Source: Symbiodinium natans
Taxonomy: Eukaryota > Sar > Dinophyceae > Suessiales > Symbiodiniaceae
Assembly: GCA_905221605.1 (NCBI GenBank)
Contig: CAJNDS010001291.1
Location: 638,811 to 702,810, forward strand
DNA: 64,000 nt
Reading direction: 5' to 3'
Numbering within the stretch: the stretch's first letter is position 1; every line of letters begins with the position of its first letter. This document shows, piece after piece, positions 29,819-40,414 of the stretch. Below the pieces are notes generated by a model, which was given only the letters and a program-made list of their open reading frames with translations, did no database searches and had not been told where the DNA came from. Made by a program: the position numbers and the translations under genes.

Positions 29819-30598
29819 GGCCAACAGAATAATGTCACTTGTGTGTCCGCATCCGGTTGAGAGTCGGGACTGCATATGTAGCCATCACCGCAGTGCTGTG
29901 GGTGGGTGGGCGCATCATGATTCTCTTGGTATGATTGAACCGTTATTGACCATCAATTACCAGGACCAACATGTACCAACCCTTGTGAACCAATAAAACA
30001 AGCCAAGCATGATTGAAGAAGATGCCAAGGAGACACCAACAACCATTCATCGAGCATCAAATTTGATGATGTTCTCCAAAGACTCGAAAAGCTACCGGAA
30101 CACTCACAAGTTGCTCAATCACGATGGCCAGTAGTGATCGCTGTTCTCTACAGCAGGAAAGTGAAAAAAGTTTTACACCCAGCCTTGGTTCTGACAACTA
30201 CTGTACGAGGAGATCACTGAGAGTGCTGCGGCCGCATATCAAGTGGAGCTGGCTGCAGACGCCAAGTTGCTTGGCAGTGAACGTGACCGCAGCCAAGCCT
30301 GGATAAAGGCTTAGTGATGATATGGAATAGCATGTGATGATCTGCGATCACGGCTGTTCATGGTGAATGATGCCTATTGCGGCTAGAGATTTGTAATGAG
30401 TGTTTTCAAAACTTCCAGATTTATGTAGGCTATACTAGTGGTGGTTGATCACCTTGGAACCAGTAGGCACGCACGACCTGAGCCAGCATAGCCGCACCCT
30501 CTCCCCCCCCCCCATGGTAAACCCCACCCCCGGTGGTTCATGGTGGGTTTTGGGTCCCCCCCCCCGTGGTTGATGGTCTGTCGTTCATGGGTTTAGGG
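29819..30598. other. Intergenic flank of the retrotransposon
   Basis: No gene is seen. C- and G-rich tracts at about 30502-30512 and 30558-30565 are followed by GGGTTTAGGG at the insertion point. Confidence 0.5.
30594..30598. repeat. Target-site duplication TAGGG (left)
   Basis: TAGGG directly before the 5' LTR is repeated at 40415-40419 directly after the 3' LTR. Five base pairs is the usual length for Ty1/copia integration. The sequence is part of a TTTAGGG telomere-type unit. Confidence 0.85.
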
Positions 30599-30800
30599 TG
30601 CGGAGGTTGCCTTGTATAGGTTGGGAAGGTTAAAATAACCGGAACTCAAATTTTTGGCTCAAGACCTTGGGCAATGCGCCCTACAGAAAAGGTGTGTTTG
30701 GTTGTGCTTTGGGTTTTGTCTTTGGTTGTTCCAGGGGAATCAAGGGTTTCTGTTGGGGTTGACTGTTTGGTTTCTCGTCCCCCTTCGGTTGCCCCCCGTA
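30599..30800 (+). repeat. 5' LTR (202 bp)
   Basis: Begins TGCGGAGG and ends CCCCCGTA, so the ends are TG...TA rather than the usual TG...CA. Identical to 40213-40414. At 30652-30663 it contains TTTTGGCTCAAG, which equals the last 12 nt of the dinoflagellate spliced leader. Confidence 0.93.
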
Positions 30801-30812
30801 GGTTATGAGCCC
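30801..30812 (+). promoter_or_regulatory. Primer-binding site for half initiator tRNA-Met
   Basis: GGTTATGAGCCC directly abuts the LTR. It is the complement of GGGCTCATAACC, the anticodon arm of initiator tRNA-Met (yeast form). Priming from an internal tRNA-iMet fragment is known for Drosophila copia and Ty5. There is no 3'-end-type PBS starting TGG here. Confidence 0.7.
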
Positions 30813-30861
30813 AAATTAGGCTCCCTGCGGTGTAGGTAAGATTCTACACTTGTTTGGCGCA

Positions 30862-31872
30862 ATGGACATGTTGCGGCGTCGGTCGGAACCTGGACTGTCA
30901 TCCGCGGCCAATGAAGCCGAAGAAAATCGTGGTGATGGGGGTGAAGAACGACAGCAAGTGGTACAAGCGCTGACAGATGGTAGGGAAGTTGCAGTGGTGC
31001 AACAAACGTCTCAGGTGGAAAATGAAGTGGTTCCGTTTCCAGCAGCGAATCCTTTCTGGAGCGAGCGGGCTCATGAAGAAATGAGACTGAGGCAATCAAG
31101 GCCGGCAAGTCTTCCTGCGAGCGGAGGGGATAGAAGTGGTGAAAATACGAGGAGGCCACCGTCGCTGCCAGATCTTCGGGATCGAGAACCTGCACCAGCT
31201 GAGAGGCCATCGTCAGGCTTAATGGGCCAGATGGAACGAGGTAACATTGGTGAGACACAAGCAGAGGAAGAGCTTATTCCTGATCTGACTGGTGAAGAAC
31301 AAGGTGAAGATATGGCAGTGGTAAAGCGTGCACTTAAAGAGCTGCTGGCGCATACAAAGGAGCTGGGAAACAGGTTGCGTAGAGTGGAGGAGAAAAGTTA
31401 TACCTCTGCTGCATCTGAGTCAGTTTCGCGAGCACGGAACACTGGAGTGGTGGACGCAAATGCTGCATATCCCTTGGGCATGACTCCAGAGAAACAGTAT
31501 CCGCCAGGACAAGTTTTTTACACTGATGGTTTGGGTGGTTTTTGGACTGTGTCGCCTGATGGGACATGGCTGCCGATTGAGGGCTACGACCTTCCAAAGG
31601 GTTGTGATCTTCAACCCTTGCCTGAGCCCAGGAAGGGGGATGGTAAGGTGGAGGCCGAAAGAGAAGTGCCAATGATGCATTTACCTGAAGGGAAGAAACC
31701 CTCCAGATTGCCTCCGCTGAATTACCCCCGGGGAGGTTCTGCAAGTGGTGCATATGCAGGCGGCCCGCCCGGTTTGACACAGGTGCCGATAACTTCCTTG
31801 CCGGCAGGTGTTGATGGTTCTGCCGCACCTATAGTGAATCAGCCCGTTTTATTTCAGCTCGGGCAACCGTGA
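30862..31872 (+). pseudogene. gag, N-terminal fragment (frame 1)
   Basis: Starts at the ATG at 30862 (MDMLRRRSEPGL) 62 bp after the LTR. About 336 residues, acidic and low in structure, with a helix (VVKRALKELLAHTKEL), a WTVSPDGTWLPIEGYDLP stretch and a Pro/Gly-rich end. The frame stops at 31872 in the middle of apparently continuous coding, which resumes one base off. It would be the N-terminal part of the particle protein. Confidence 0.65.
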
Positions 31873-32570
31873 CACAAGAGAATGCTGCAGGATCGGGTGG
31901 ATATACAATGGTGGAAAATGTACCGTATCGGTGGAAAATGACAGCTGGAAAGTTGGAATTAGAAAAGGTTCCACTAACAGCTCTTACGCCTGGTATGGGA
32001 CATGGACTGCCGCAAAGGCCTGGTGGTAGTGTCAGTTTACCTCCTGGAGCAGTGGTGCCACGAGGTATGGCAACAATTGGTGATAGTTCTGGAACCGAAC
32101 GTCCGGAGGCTCTTGGGAAGCATGTGATGAGTCTTCCTACTTTGGCAGACTATACGCCAAGCAATCCGACGGCACTAGGAGATTGGATCGCAATGATCGA
32201 ACCAATGTTGTCTTCGCTGACAGATACAGGAAGGGTGTGGTGGCAATGCGTCTATTCAAGGGCGTATCAGGTGTATGCCAAATGGTTGAGTGTTTCCCCG
32301 CTGGAAAGGTTGGGCATCAAGGCTGAGCTGGAAGGACTCAAGGTGGTTCAAACTGCGCACGTTTTGTTGGAGCAGAGGGCAGTGTCTCTGCTGCTGCAGG
32401 CGATTCCGGAGAGGTTAAAGACTGAGATCGTTTCCACTCGAATGTTGGGATCGGTGATGATATTTTACAAATTGCTGACGGTTTACCAACCAGGTGGAGC
32501 AAACGAGCGCAGCACAATGTTGAACTTCTTGGTGCAACCGCTTCGGCTACCTCGATGTCAGAGGCCATAA
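31869..32570 (+). pseudogene. gag, middle fragment (frame 2)
   Basis: Continues after a one-base shift near 31865. It includes a Gly/Pro-rich linker and a helical capsid-like region (LGDWIAMIEPMLSSLTDTG, then WLSVSPLERLGIKAELEGL) resembling the UBN2/retrotran_gag part of copia elements. It breaks again at about 32530; the true continuation is in the next frame (ATASATSMSEAIKGVRQWAQ). Confidence 0.65.
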
Positions 32571-34852
32571 AGGGAGTGCGTCAATGGGCGCAATGGCGTT
32601 CCCGATTAAGGGAGTTGCGAGCGACCGAGCCGGACGCTACCCTGCTTGTCAAGGGATTGGATGCTTTATCATCCGCGTTGCTGGCAAAACACCCTACGGT
32701 TCATTTCAGAGTGGCATCCTTTCGGGAGAAATTGGGGGTGGACTACTCTCCGACCTCTGAAACTGCGACACAACTAGCTGAAATGTTACAGGCAGAGTTT
32801 GAGCTGCTATTGCATAGCGCTGGTGATCAAGAGGTGAAGCAGGACTCGGACGCCAAGAAAAGGGCAAGGTTAAACAAGGCCCAAAAGGGGACTGGTGACG
32901 AGACAGAGGAGGGTGACAAAGGCAAAGGGAAAGGAAAAAGGTACAGCAATGATGGTGAACGTCCATTCTGTTGGGTATATGGAAAGACAGAAGCAGGCTG
33001 CAGGTTTGGGTCACGCTGCAAGTTTCGCCACGACAAGGACTCCCTGGAGCGTGGAAGATGTTTCGAATGTGGGGCCGTTGGCCATTTACAGCCGCAGTGT
33101 CCATACAAAGATGGTACGAGTCCCAACGCGGACCCAAATTCCGAAAGGAATAAATTTAAAGGGAATTCTCCCAAGGGGGGAAAGGGCGGCAAAGGTGCAA
33201 AATGGGGTAATGCCAAAAAGGCAGAAGTGGCTGATGGAGGAGAAGAGACTGCAAATGTGGGAACTGAAGGAGGTTCTGCAAGTCCTTCGTCCCCACCAAC
33301 GCCTAACCAATTCTACGCTGAGGCGCTTGAGGTGCTGAAGTCTTTGAAGCTGTCACCTCAGCAGGCCGGGTCGAGCGGCGAACCCAGTATTCGTGTGTTG
33401 TGTGATTCTGGGTTACTTCAGCATGAGAACAGGGTGGCCTTGGTGGATACAGCTGCGACACACCTTGTGCGGACGCTTTTTCCATGGGAATGTTTACCCG
33501 ACACTACTGTTACGGTGCAAAGTGCGCTTGGTAGTGTTACAATGAGGATTACAGAGAAAGGGACATTGATCAGGGAAGACAATGGGCCTCTGATTATCCC
33601 TCTCTGGTTGATCTTGGAGTTTGGGGCGAACCTCACGGTGATCAATGGGATGTGTCACGTGGGAGCAAAATCTTCGCTGGACCAGCTCTTGTGGTTTGAA
33701 CATGGCTGTTTGGTTATGGATTACAAGACAGCTGAAAAGATGGTTTTGCATGCTGAAAGACAGTGTGCGTCTTGGTCCCATTCTCAATGGAGGAGTGGAA
33801 GGGCGGACTGTGGAGTCGGTTCGTCTGATGCCACGTTGTTGCCGAAGCAGGGAGAAGGCCGAGGAGTATGCGTCCTACGTGTGGCCAGGGTTTCTGACAC
33901 CAATGAGTGCTCGGGAATGGGCATGTTGGACTCGGGGGCATCACATCCTCTCAGATCACTTCGTCCTGGTGAACAGCTTCCGCAGCAAAAGGTGTTGGTG
34001 TCTTTAGCCGTTGGATCTCGGGAGATGTGTATTACCCCAGGTGGGACCCTGGTAACTCCTGAAACGGTAGATCCACTAGTGCCAATTGGCAAAGCGAGCG
34101 CCTTGGTTGGTCTCAGAGTACAGTGGCGTGGTGGCAAGTGCACAGCCTCACATCCTGTTCTGGGGGAACTTCGCGTTCGAGATCTGAATGGGTGCCCTTG
34201 TTTAGAAAAAGAGGTGGCGCTTCAGATCATTGATGAAATGGATTGGTGCTCACCAAAGCAAGCATTAAAGGTGGCACGTATGGTTCAAGGGTGTCCGAAT
34301 ACGGACAATGAAGTGGCCGTAAAAGCGTCGTTGCAAAGCGCAGCGCGGACAGCGTCAGCGAACGAGGAGGAGTTCGTCCAGGCTTGTTGGCGATTTCTTC
34401 GGTGGTATTATGGTGATGTACCAGAACATATGCTGATGGAGCTGTTGCCACGTGGTGATATTGCTGCGTTGCCTTTCAACCGTCATAAAAGGCGACGGGT
34501 GGCACGAGCAAAAAGGGTGGTGGTACACCTATTTTCGGGAAAACAAAAATGGCATTTTCCCAGTCGGGATGTGGAGGTACTGGAGCTGGATTTGAAGAAA
34601 GGCGGTGACCTACGCAATTCGAGCGTCTGGAAGTATCTTCTGCATCTGGCGGCTGAAGGAAAGGTGGTTGCTGTGGTTGGAGGACCTCCATGCAGGACAG
34701 TGTCAAGGTTGAGAGGTGAAGACGGTGGTCCACCTGTATTACGCCGGCGCTGTGGGCCTGAAAGGTTTGGATTAAAGAGTCTTCCTTGGCCACATCAAGA
34801 ATTGGCTCAAAAGGATGGTGTCTTACTTCTGAAGATGCTTTTTCCTATATGA
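32530..34852 (+). pseudogene. gag C-terminus, protease-like domains and N-terminal part of C5-methyltransferase-like domain
   Basis: Numbered from 32555. A CCCH finger (C139, C149, C155, H159; spacing 9-5-3) precedes a CCHC knuckle (C169, C172, H177, C182), both nucleic-acid binding. Two retropepsin-like segments follow: D298 in LVDTAATH and D459 in MLDSGASH, each with downstream Gly-rich strands. From ~655 a Rossmann-type methyltransferase start appears: VVHLFSGKQ (motif I-like, F660-G662), VEVLELD, and GGPPCRTVSR (709-718) with C713 at the catalytic position of motif IV of C5-cytosine methyltransferases. The frame ends at 34852 next to a T5 run; the domain resumes one base off. Confidence 0.75.
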
Positions 34853-34853
34853 C

Positions 34854-36554
34854 GTGGCGGTGCATTCAAGGTGTGGAACTGCTGGTGTCATCAATGGGAG
34901 CTCTGTCTTCTTTGGCATGGAAAGTCCTGGGGACCCTGAGCTCATAGGGAAAGATTTCTCTCAGAACTGCAAAACGGTCTTGAGTGCTGAGGATCTGGTG
35001 GATGGTTCTCAGAAAGGGTTCTCAAGTCCTACCTTCTGGAGTTGGCCAGAGGTAAAATGTTTTCGCGAGCGTTATGGAATGCACGCTGCACATTTTGATC
35101 AAGGAGCATTGGGACATGCTCTGGTGAAGCCTACGACTTTCCTGGTGTCTGATATAGAACTATGGGAATCGTTGGAACAGGTTCGTGTGGTTGTTCCGTG
35201 GTCAGCAACATTCGCTTCTACCCTGGAAGAACGTATTGGACAATCCTCCATATGGGCACGATGGGCGTTTGGGTTGGTAAAAAGAATACGTCACAGGTTG
35301 GCACAATGGTTGCAGGAGAGCGATGCTGAACGGGAAACTATACTGTCAAAAAAGGAAGAACGAGAAGGAACGTTACGGAGGTTAACGGCTGAAGAGCGAG
35401 CTTTCCGTGATCATTGCCTAAGGGGGCATATTCCTTTCAGACGTGATTGTCAAATTTGTGTGTCTGCCGCTGGAAAAGAGCGTCGCCATTTAAGGCGGAA
35501 GCATGGGGATGCCTACACTTTGTCGTTGGACTTGGCGGGTCCGTACAAGTGTTCCAAGGATGCTCACCAGCAGAAGCCACGACACGCTGTTATTGGTGTT
35601 TATCAATTTCCAATGTTGGATCCCAATGTGGGTCGCCCTCCAGAAAAGGAGGAAGATGCGGGCGAGGTGGAAGATCAGGTGGAAGATGAAGGTGCTGGCG
35701 TCGGAGAGTGGCTGGGTGATGCAGCCGCTAACTTCGAGGAAGAGGACTCTGAACCAGTGGAACCTGCGCCAGTTCTGGAGGCAGAGGTGTTAAAAATCCA
35801 AGCTTCTGAAAAATCCTGGAAGGAACTGAAGGACCACTTGACCCAGCCTGTTCGTATGATCAACTTCGTTATGGTGGAGCCGATTGTGGACAAACAACAG
35901 ACAACTGTTTTATCGGCTGTTCAAAGGATGATGGTGCGCCTGCAAAGACAAGGGTATCCGGTGTTAAGAATCCATTCAGATCGAGCGGGGGAGTTTGTCA
36001 ATGCACGCTTCCGGTCCTTTTGCGAAACTCGTCTGATATATAGGACCACTGGTGATCCTGGAGTCCCACAAACCAATGGGCGCGCTGAAGCATGTGTGGG
36101 TTTATTCAAACGTGGTGTAAGGTCGCTCTTAAAGGAGGCGCGACTCGGGCCGGCGTACTGGGCACTGGCTGCTCGCCATTGGTCAATGCTACGGTGGCAT
36201 AAAGCTGAAAGGGAGTTGGGGTTAAACCCTAAGGCATTGCTTCCCTTTGGTGCTCAGATTCAAGTCAAACGTCGTCCGTGGGAGTTGCTGGGTCCGGATG
36301 GAACAAAGAAGGGTCGGCAATGGGTCGATCGTACACAGCCCGCGCTTCTTTTGGGTCCATGTGATGACCTACCTGGTGGTTATTGGGTGGAAGCTCAAGG
36401 GACTGCAAAAGATCCGGATGAACTGGTGTTATTTCCCTGCACTACAATCTTTTCAAATATAAAGGAACCGCCGGAATTGGAGTTGGAAGGGGTGGCAGAA
36501 GAACAGGAGCCTTCTCCTCCAGAGCATCGTCTCAAGGGGACTTCGCTTCGCTGA
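34854..36554 (+). pseudogene. Methyltransferase-like C-terminal part and integrase
   Basis: Residues 1-~110 continue the methyltransferase-like domain (FFGMESPGDPEL at the place of motif VI, then HAAHFDQGALGHALVKPTTF). The integrase follows: zinc domain H187-x4-H192-x6-C199-x2-C202, core D226 (LDLAGP), D376 (HSDRAGEF) and E412 (GRAEACV), a D-to-E distance of 36. An acidic insert of ~70 residues sits between the first and second Asp. The integrase itself looks intact. The frame stops at 36554, and a one-base shift carries it on. Confidence 0.85.
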
Positions 36555-37593
36555 CGAGGAAGGTCCTCCATTACCTCCACCTCGCGATGCTCCAGTTCGC
36601 CATCGGTTAGTGTCAAAAAGCCCGGCCTCTTCACTGCGTGTTCATGTGGGCTCCTTGCGCTCGCTTCGCAAGCGGGGGGAGAGTCCGCCCTTAGAAATTT
36701 TTGAGGATGACATGCAGGGTCTGGGGGAGCTGGAAGAAAATGCAGATATTGAGGACAATGTTCCTGGTGATGAGTATTGGCCGACTTGTTGTTCTCCTCA
36801 TGAAGATGCTTATTTGGTCTGCAAAAGGGAGACTGCAGAGGATGGAACACAGTTGGAAAAAGAAGAACAAAAAGCCAAATCGATGTATGAAAGGTCTATG
36901 TACGATTACGTGGACTGCGAAGAGCTTTTGGAAGGGATTGTATACCCAAAGAGGGTGAACCGAAGAGGTGGTATTAACAATTGGTGCACAAGTACGCGAG
37001 CTCTGGTGTTGGGCCACTATACTCATGGTGGAGTGTGTGGTATTACAAAAGAGACCCATCGGAGACCATGGCTGTGTCGATACCTGGCATCATTCGTGAA
37101 GCACCGCAATCCTGAAGCCAATTTCTCTGCTCTTCAGATCTCATGCAATGCTCCGGTGTCATTGCATAGAGATAGTCACAATGAGAAGCGTTGCTGCAAT
37201 TATGTGTGTGGCTTTGGTGACTATAAGGATGGTCAGCTGTGGGTTGAGGATGAGAAGGTTTTAGAGGAAGGAGCTGAAGTGGTGGAGCAATCCTATGGGA
37301 AGAAAGTCTTGCCTGGAAAATTAGTCAATGTCCACTGGAACTTCATGTCGTTCTTTCCGAGAAAATTGCATGGACCTATGCCTTGGAAAGGGAACAGGGT
37401 ATCTTTGACAGGGTACACACCTGTTTTTATGGAGCGATTGAGCTACAAGGATAGGTGCTATCTTCTCCAATGTAAGTTTCCTCTTCCGGAACCACAAGCT
37501 GAAGAAGGTGAAAAAAAGGAAGTGGTTAAAAATGACGTTGAAAGAGACCTCACTGGACGTCATTGCGGAGGAAGTCGACTATGTTGTTTTTGA
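36535..37593 (+). pseudogene. pol segment with 2-oxoglutarate/Fe(II)-oxygenase-like domain
   Basis: Open from about 36535; residues are numbered from the GTG at 36610. After an acidic linker a ~150-residue domain shows H186-x-D188 (SLHRDSHNE), GQLWVEDE as the next strand, H254 (KLHGPMPW) and R263 (KGNRVSLTGYT). This is the HxD...H...R pattern of 2OG/Fe(II) dioxygenases such as AlkB- and TET/JBP-related enzymes. That it is an active oxygenase is inference. It lies between integrase and reverse transcriptase. The frame ends at 37593, but coding moves to the next frame at about 37500. Confidence 0.6.
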
Positions 37594-38266
37594 GGCGCAG
37601 CAATGGGCTCTGGAGGAGCATTTGAGTATTCGACGCCTAATTGCTGAACAGGAAGGCTGTGTTTTGGACGAGTTCCATGAATCGGCCAATGAGTCGAATG
37701 GAGAAAAAGGATCAGAGACTAGAGAATGGCTGGTTAAAGCGAAAAGAACAGAGGAACAGCTATCGAAGTTTTTGGTCAAAGCAGCTCAAGTTCAGCAAAC
37801 GGTGCAAGAAAATATAGCGCTTGAAGCAGCAGAGGAGGTTGAGTTCCTGCAAACGAAAACGATTCCTACACAAGAAGCCATGCAAGAGCTTGAAAAGTGG
37901 AGGGAACCATTGTCGGACGAGGTGACGTCTTTGGTTAAGGAGTTGGAGGTGGTTGAACCAACAACTCAAGAAAAGCTGGACAAATTGGCGGAAGAGCCTA
38001 ATGCACCGGTGATTGAGTACGTGCCCAGTCTGGTGGTGTTTACCCGGAAACAAGGGACTGGAAGGCGACGTGCCCGTATTTGTGCATGCGGCAATTTTAT
38101 TTCGTCAACAGCGGCTACAGAGTACGAAGGGCCTAGGTCCCTTAGTCGTCACTCGCTGTACGCTCCTGGTTTAGATTCAACTACATTTAGGTGTCAAGTG
38201 AGGCACGCAGCATATATGGTGTGGATCATCGCTGGTTTGGACATTTCCAAATTAAAGCTTCTCTGA
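37508..38266 (+). pseudogene. pol linker and reverse transcriptase N-terminus (fingers)
   Basis: A long Glu/Lys-rich helical linker (residues ~10-165) is followed by the reverse transcriptase start: LVVFTRKQGTGRRRARICAC (the K and R of RT motifs 1-2), then SLYAPGLDSTTFR and AGLDISK, which corresponds to the first catalytic Asp region (D-x-K-T-A-F in intact elements). The frame then collapses: 38240-38310 needs two shifts before homology resumes, so the palm is damaged just after the first Asp. Confidence 0.7.
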
Positions 38267-38306
38267 CGGCGCCGATGAATATAGGGCGCAAAGAGAAGGG
38301 CGTCTG

Positions 38307-40076
38307 GTGGTGGTGCAGCCCCCAAGGGCGGCGGTGAAATTGGGTCTTTGCACAAAGGAGGAGCGGTGGATTGTGAGGAAGGCCTTGTATGGTTTGGCCG
38401 AAAGTCCTGCAGCATGGGTGGAGTGGCGAGATCAGCGTCTTCAAGGCATGTCTTGGGTGTCAAAGGATGGACAAGCAATGAGCTTTCAGAGGTCCAATGC
38501 AGACCCAAGTCTGTTCCTTATTATGGCACAAGAGAAGCTGGAAGGTGCAAGCGAGTTGGTAGGGACAATGGGTCTTTACGTGGATGATTTTTTGATGGCC
38601 GGGACTATGACAGTGCTCCGGGAAGCCTTGGAACAGATCAGGAAGGAGTGGAAAACTTCTGAACCTGAGTTCTGTGGTCCAGGCTGTGGTGATGGATTCC
38701 TGAAGTTTTTGGGTGTCCAGATCTGGTATCGAAATGGCAGCTTCTTTCTCAACCAAGAGGACTTCGTGAGAGATTTGCTGAACCGACGAGGGTATCAGAT
38801 TGATGAAACTGGAAAAGGCAGTAATCTGCCAACGGTTAAAGAAACCCCTGGTGAAGAAGAGGAGGTGGATATTCCTTCCTTACGAGCGGCTCAAGGTGCC
38901 GTAGGGGAGTTCCTCTGGGTGGCAATCAAAACTCGACCTGATTTGGCTTTCTGCACAAGCCAGCTGTCTTTGTGGACATCTCGAAGGCCGCGATTCGTGG
39001 TTAAAAAGGCTGAGGAGGTATTTCGGTACCTTGCTGCAACTCCAACGTTGGGCTTGACGTTTGGAGCAATCGCAACAAGCGAAAAAGAACGGAATGAGTT
39101 GTTGCGTTATGGGCGAGGCATCAAGGTGGTAGAGTCCGACGCAGATGCTAGTTTTGCAGCAGGTGAAAACGAAAAGAGCCACTCAGGAGCGGTAGTGGTT
39201 TGGGGTGATTGTCCGGTGATGTGGGCAACGCAGAGACAGTCAACGGTGGCTTTGAGTACTGCTGAAGCTGAGTTACATGCGTCTATGGGAGCAACGATGA
39301 TTCAGTCGTGTACTCCCATAATTGCCGCTTTGGTGGGAACCGGTGAAGAAACGCTGCAGAAAGTGCTGTATACAGATTCGGTTTCGACGTGCTCAATTAT
39401 TCAATATCCTGCTGGAAGCTGGAGGACAAGGCACCTGAGAATCCGAGCAGCTGGTGTCAGGTCTCTGGTTGACCGTGGTTACATGGTGATAGCACATCTT
39501 CGTGGTGAGTACATGATTGCTGACCTGTTAACAAAACTGATGAGTGGACAGGTTTACGCGAAACAAAAGGCGCTTTGGGGTCTCCAAATGTTGGTGCAAG
39601 GAACTGACTTGAAAAGGGCCTCTCTTGCAATGGCGGTCATGATGGTGGCTGCATCTCTTCAAGGGATGGCAACAGTTGAGACGCGAACGCCTGGTTTTTT
39701 CTGCTCAGAAGATGGGGTGTGTAGAGTATCCAATGAATCCACGGCAATGGTTCTGGCGCAAGGCATAGAAACAGCACTGAACAACTTGGATATCGTTGCG
39801 TATTTGGTGGCAATGATTTTACTCTGGGAATTGGCCAAGTACATCCTCCGACGGCTACATCAAGGGCTGTGGGGTAAAAAGGCGGTGGTTATCCCAACGA
39901 GTGCCACACTGTACGTAACGGCAAATGGTGGCTGTATGCACGCAAGCAGTGATTGTGATACTCTGCAATATTCACAACCCAAGGCGAGGACAATGTGCAA
40001 ACGCTGCGTTAAAAAAGAATGGGTTGTGAGTGCAGAATTTTTGGTGGATGATGGATTCACTTTACAAGTGAGGTGA
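38307..40076 (+). pseudogene. Reverse transcriptase palm/thumb, RNase H and C-terminal membrane/Cys extension
   Basis: 589 residues. RT: RKALYGLAESPAAW, SNADPSLF and the catalytic Y91-V92-D93-D94 (LYVDDFLMAG), then FLKFLGVQI. RNase H: D278 (VESDADAS), E320 (STAEAELHA), D357 (LYTDSVS), D406 (IADLLTK), all four acidic residues present. Beyond the usual copia end are ~150 extra residues: a short hydrophobic Ala/Met-rich stretch, a transmembrane-like helix (IVAYLVAMILLWELAKYI, ~495-513) and a compact Cys module (GGCMHASSDCDTL...MCKRCVKK) resembling Ada-type metal-binding modules. Confidence 0.88.
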
Positions 40077-40212
40077 CAAAATCCTCCATGGTGTACAGGG
40101 TCAATGAGCTCTTAAATTCGTCCAGGATGACGTAAAACCCGTATTTGCAAGAAATAGCTATGATTAATCTGCACCTCCATGGTGTCCTGAGAGAATCTCA
40201 GGACAGGGGGAG
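40077..40212 (+). promoter_or_regulatory. Untranslated tail and polypurine tract
   Basis: GGACAGGGGGAG at 40201-40212 directly precedes the 3' LTR, the position of the plus-strand primer in LTR elements. Confidence 0.75.
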
Positions 40213-40414
40213 TGCGGAGGTTGCCTTGTATAGGTTGGGAAGGTTAAAATAACCGGAACTCAAATTTTTGGCTCAAGACCTTGGGCAATGCGCCCTACAG
40301 AAAAGGTGTGTTTGGTTGTGCTTTGGGTTTTGTCTTTGGTTGTTCCAGGGGAATCAAGGGTTTCTGTTGGGGTTGACTGTTTGGTTTCTCGTCCCCCTTC
40401 GGTTGCCCCCCGTA
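40213..40414 (+). repeat. 3' LTR (202 bp)
   Basis: Identical base for base to the 5' LTR. Followed by the TAGGG target duplication at 40415-40419 and GGTTTAGGG. Confidence 0.93.

Larger units (their letters stand above)
30599..40414 (+). mobile_element. Ty1/copia-type LTR retrotransposon, 9.8 kb, complete ends, frame-broken coding
   Basis: Order: 5' LTR, primer site, gag with CCCH and CCHC fingers, protease(s), a C5-methyltransferase-like domain, integrase, a 2OG-oxygenase-like domain, reverse transcriptase, RNase H, a membrane/Cys extension, polypurine tract, 3' LTR. Integrase before reverse transcriptase defines the Ty1/copia order. The two LTRs are identical over 202 bp and flanked by TAGGG, so the insertion is young. 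The coding region is broken into at least six frames. Confidence 0.92.
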
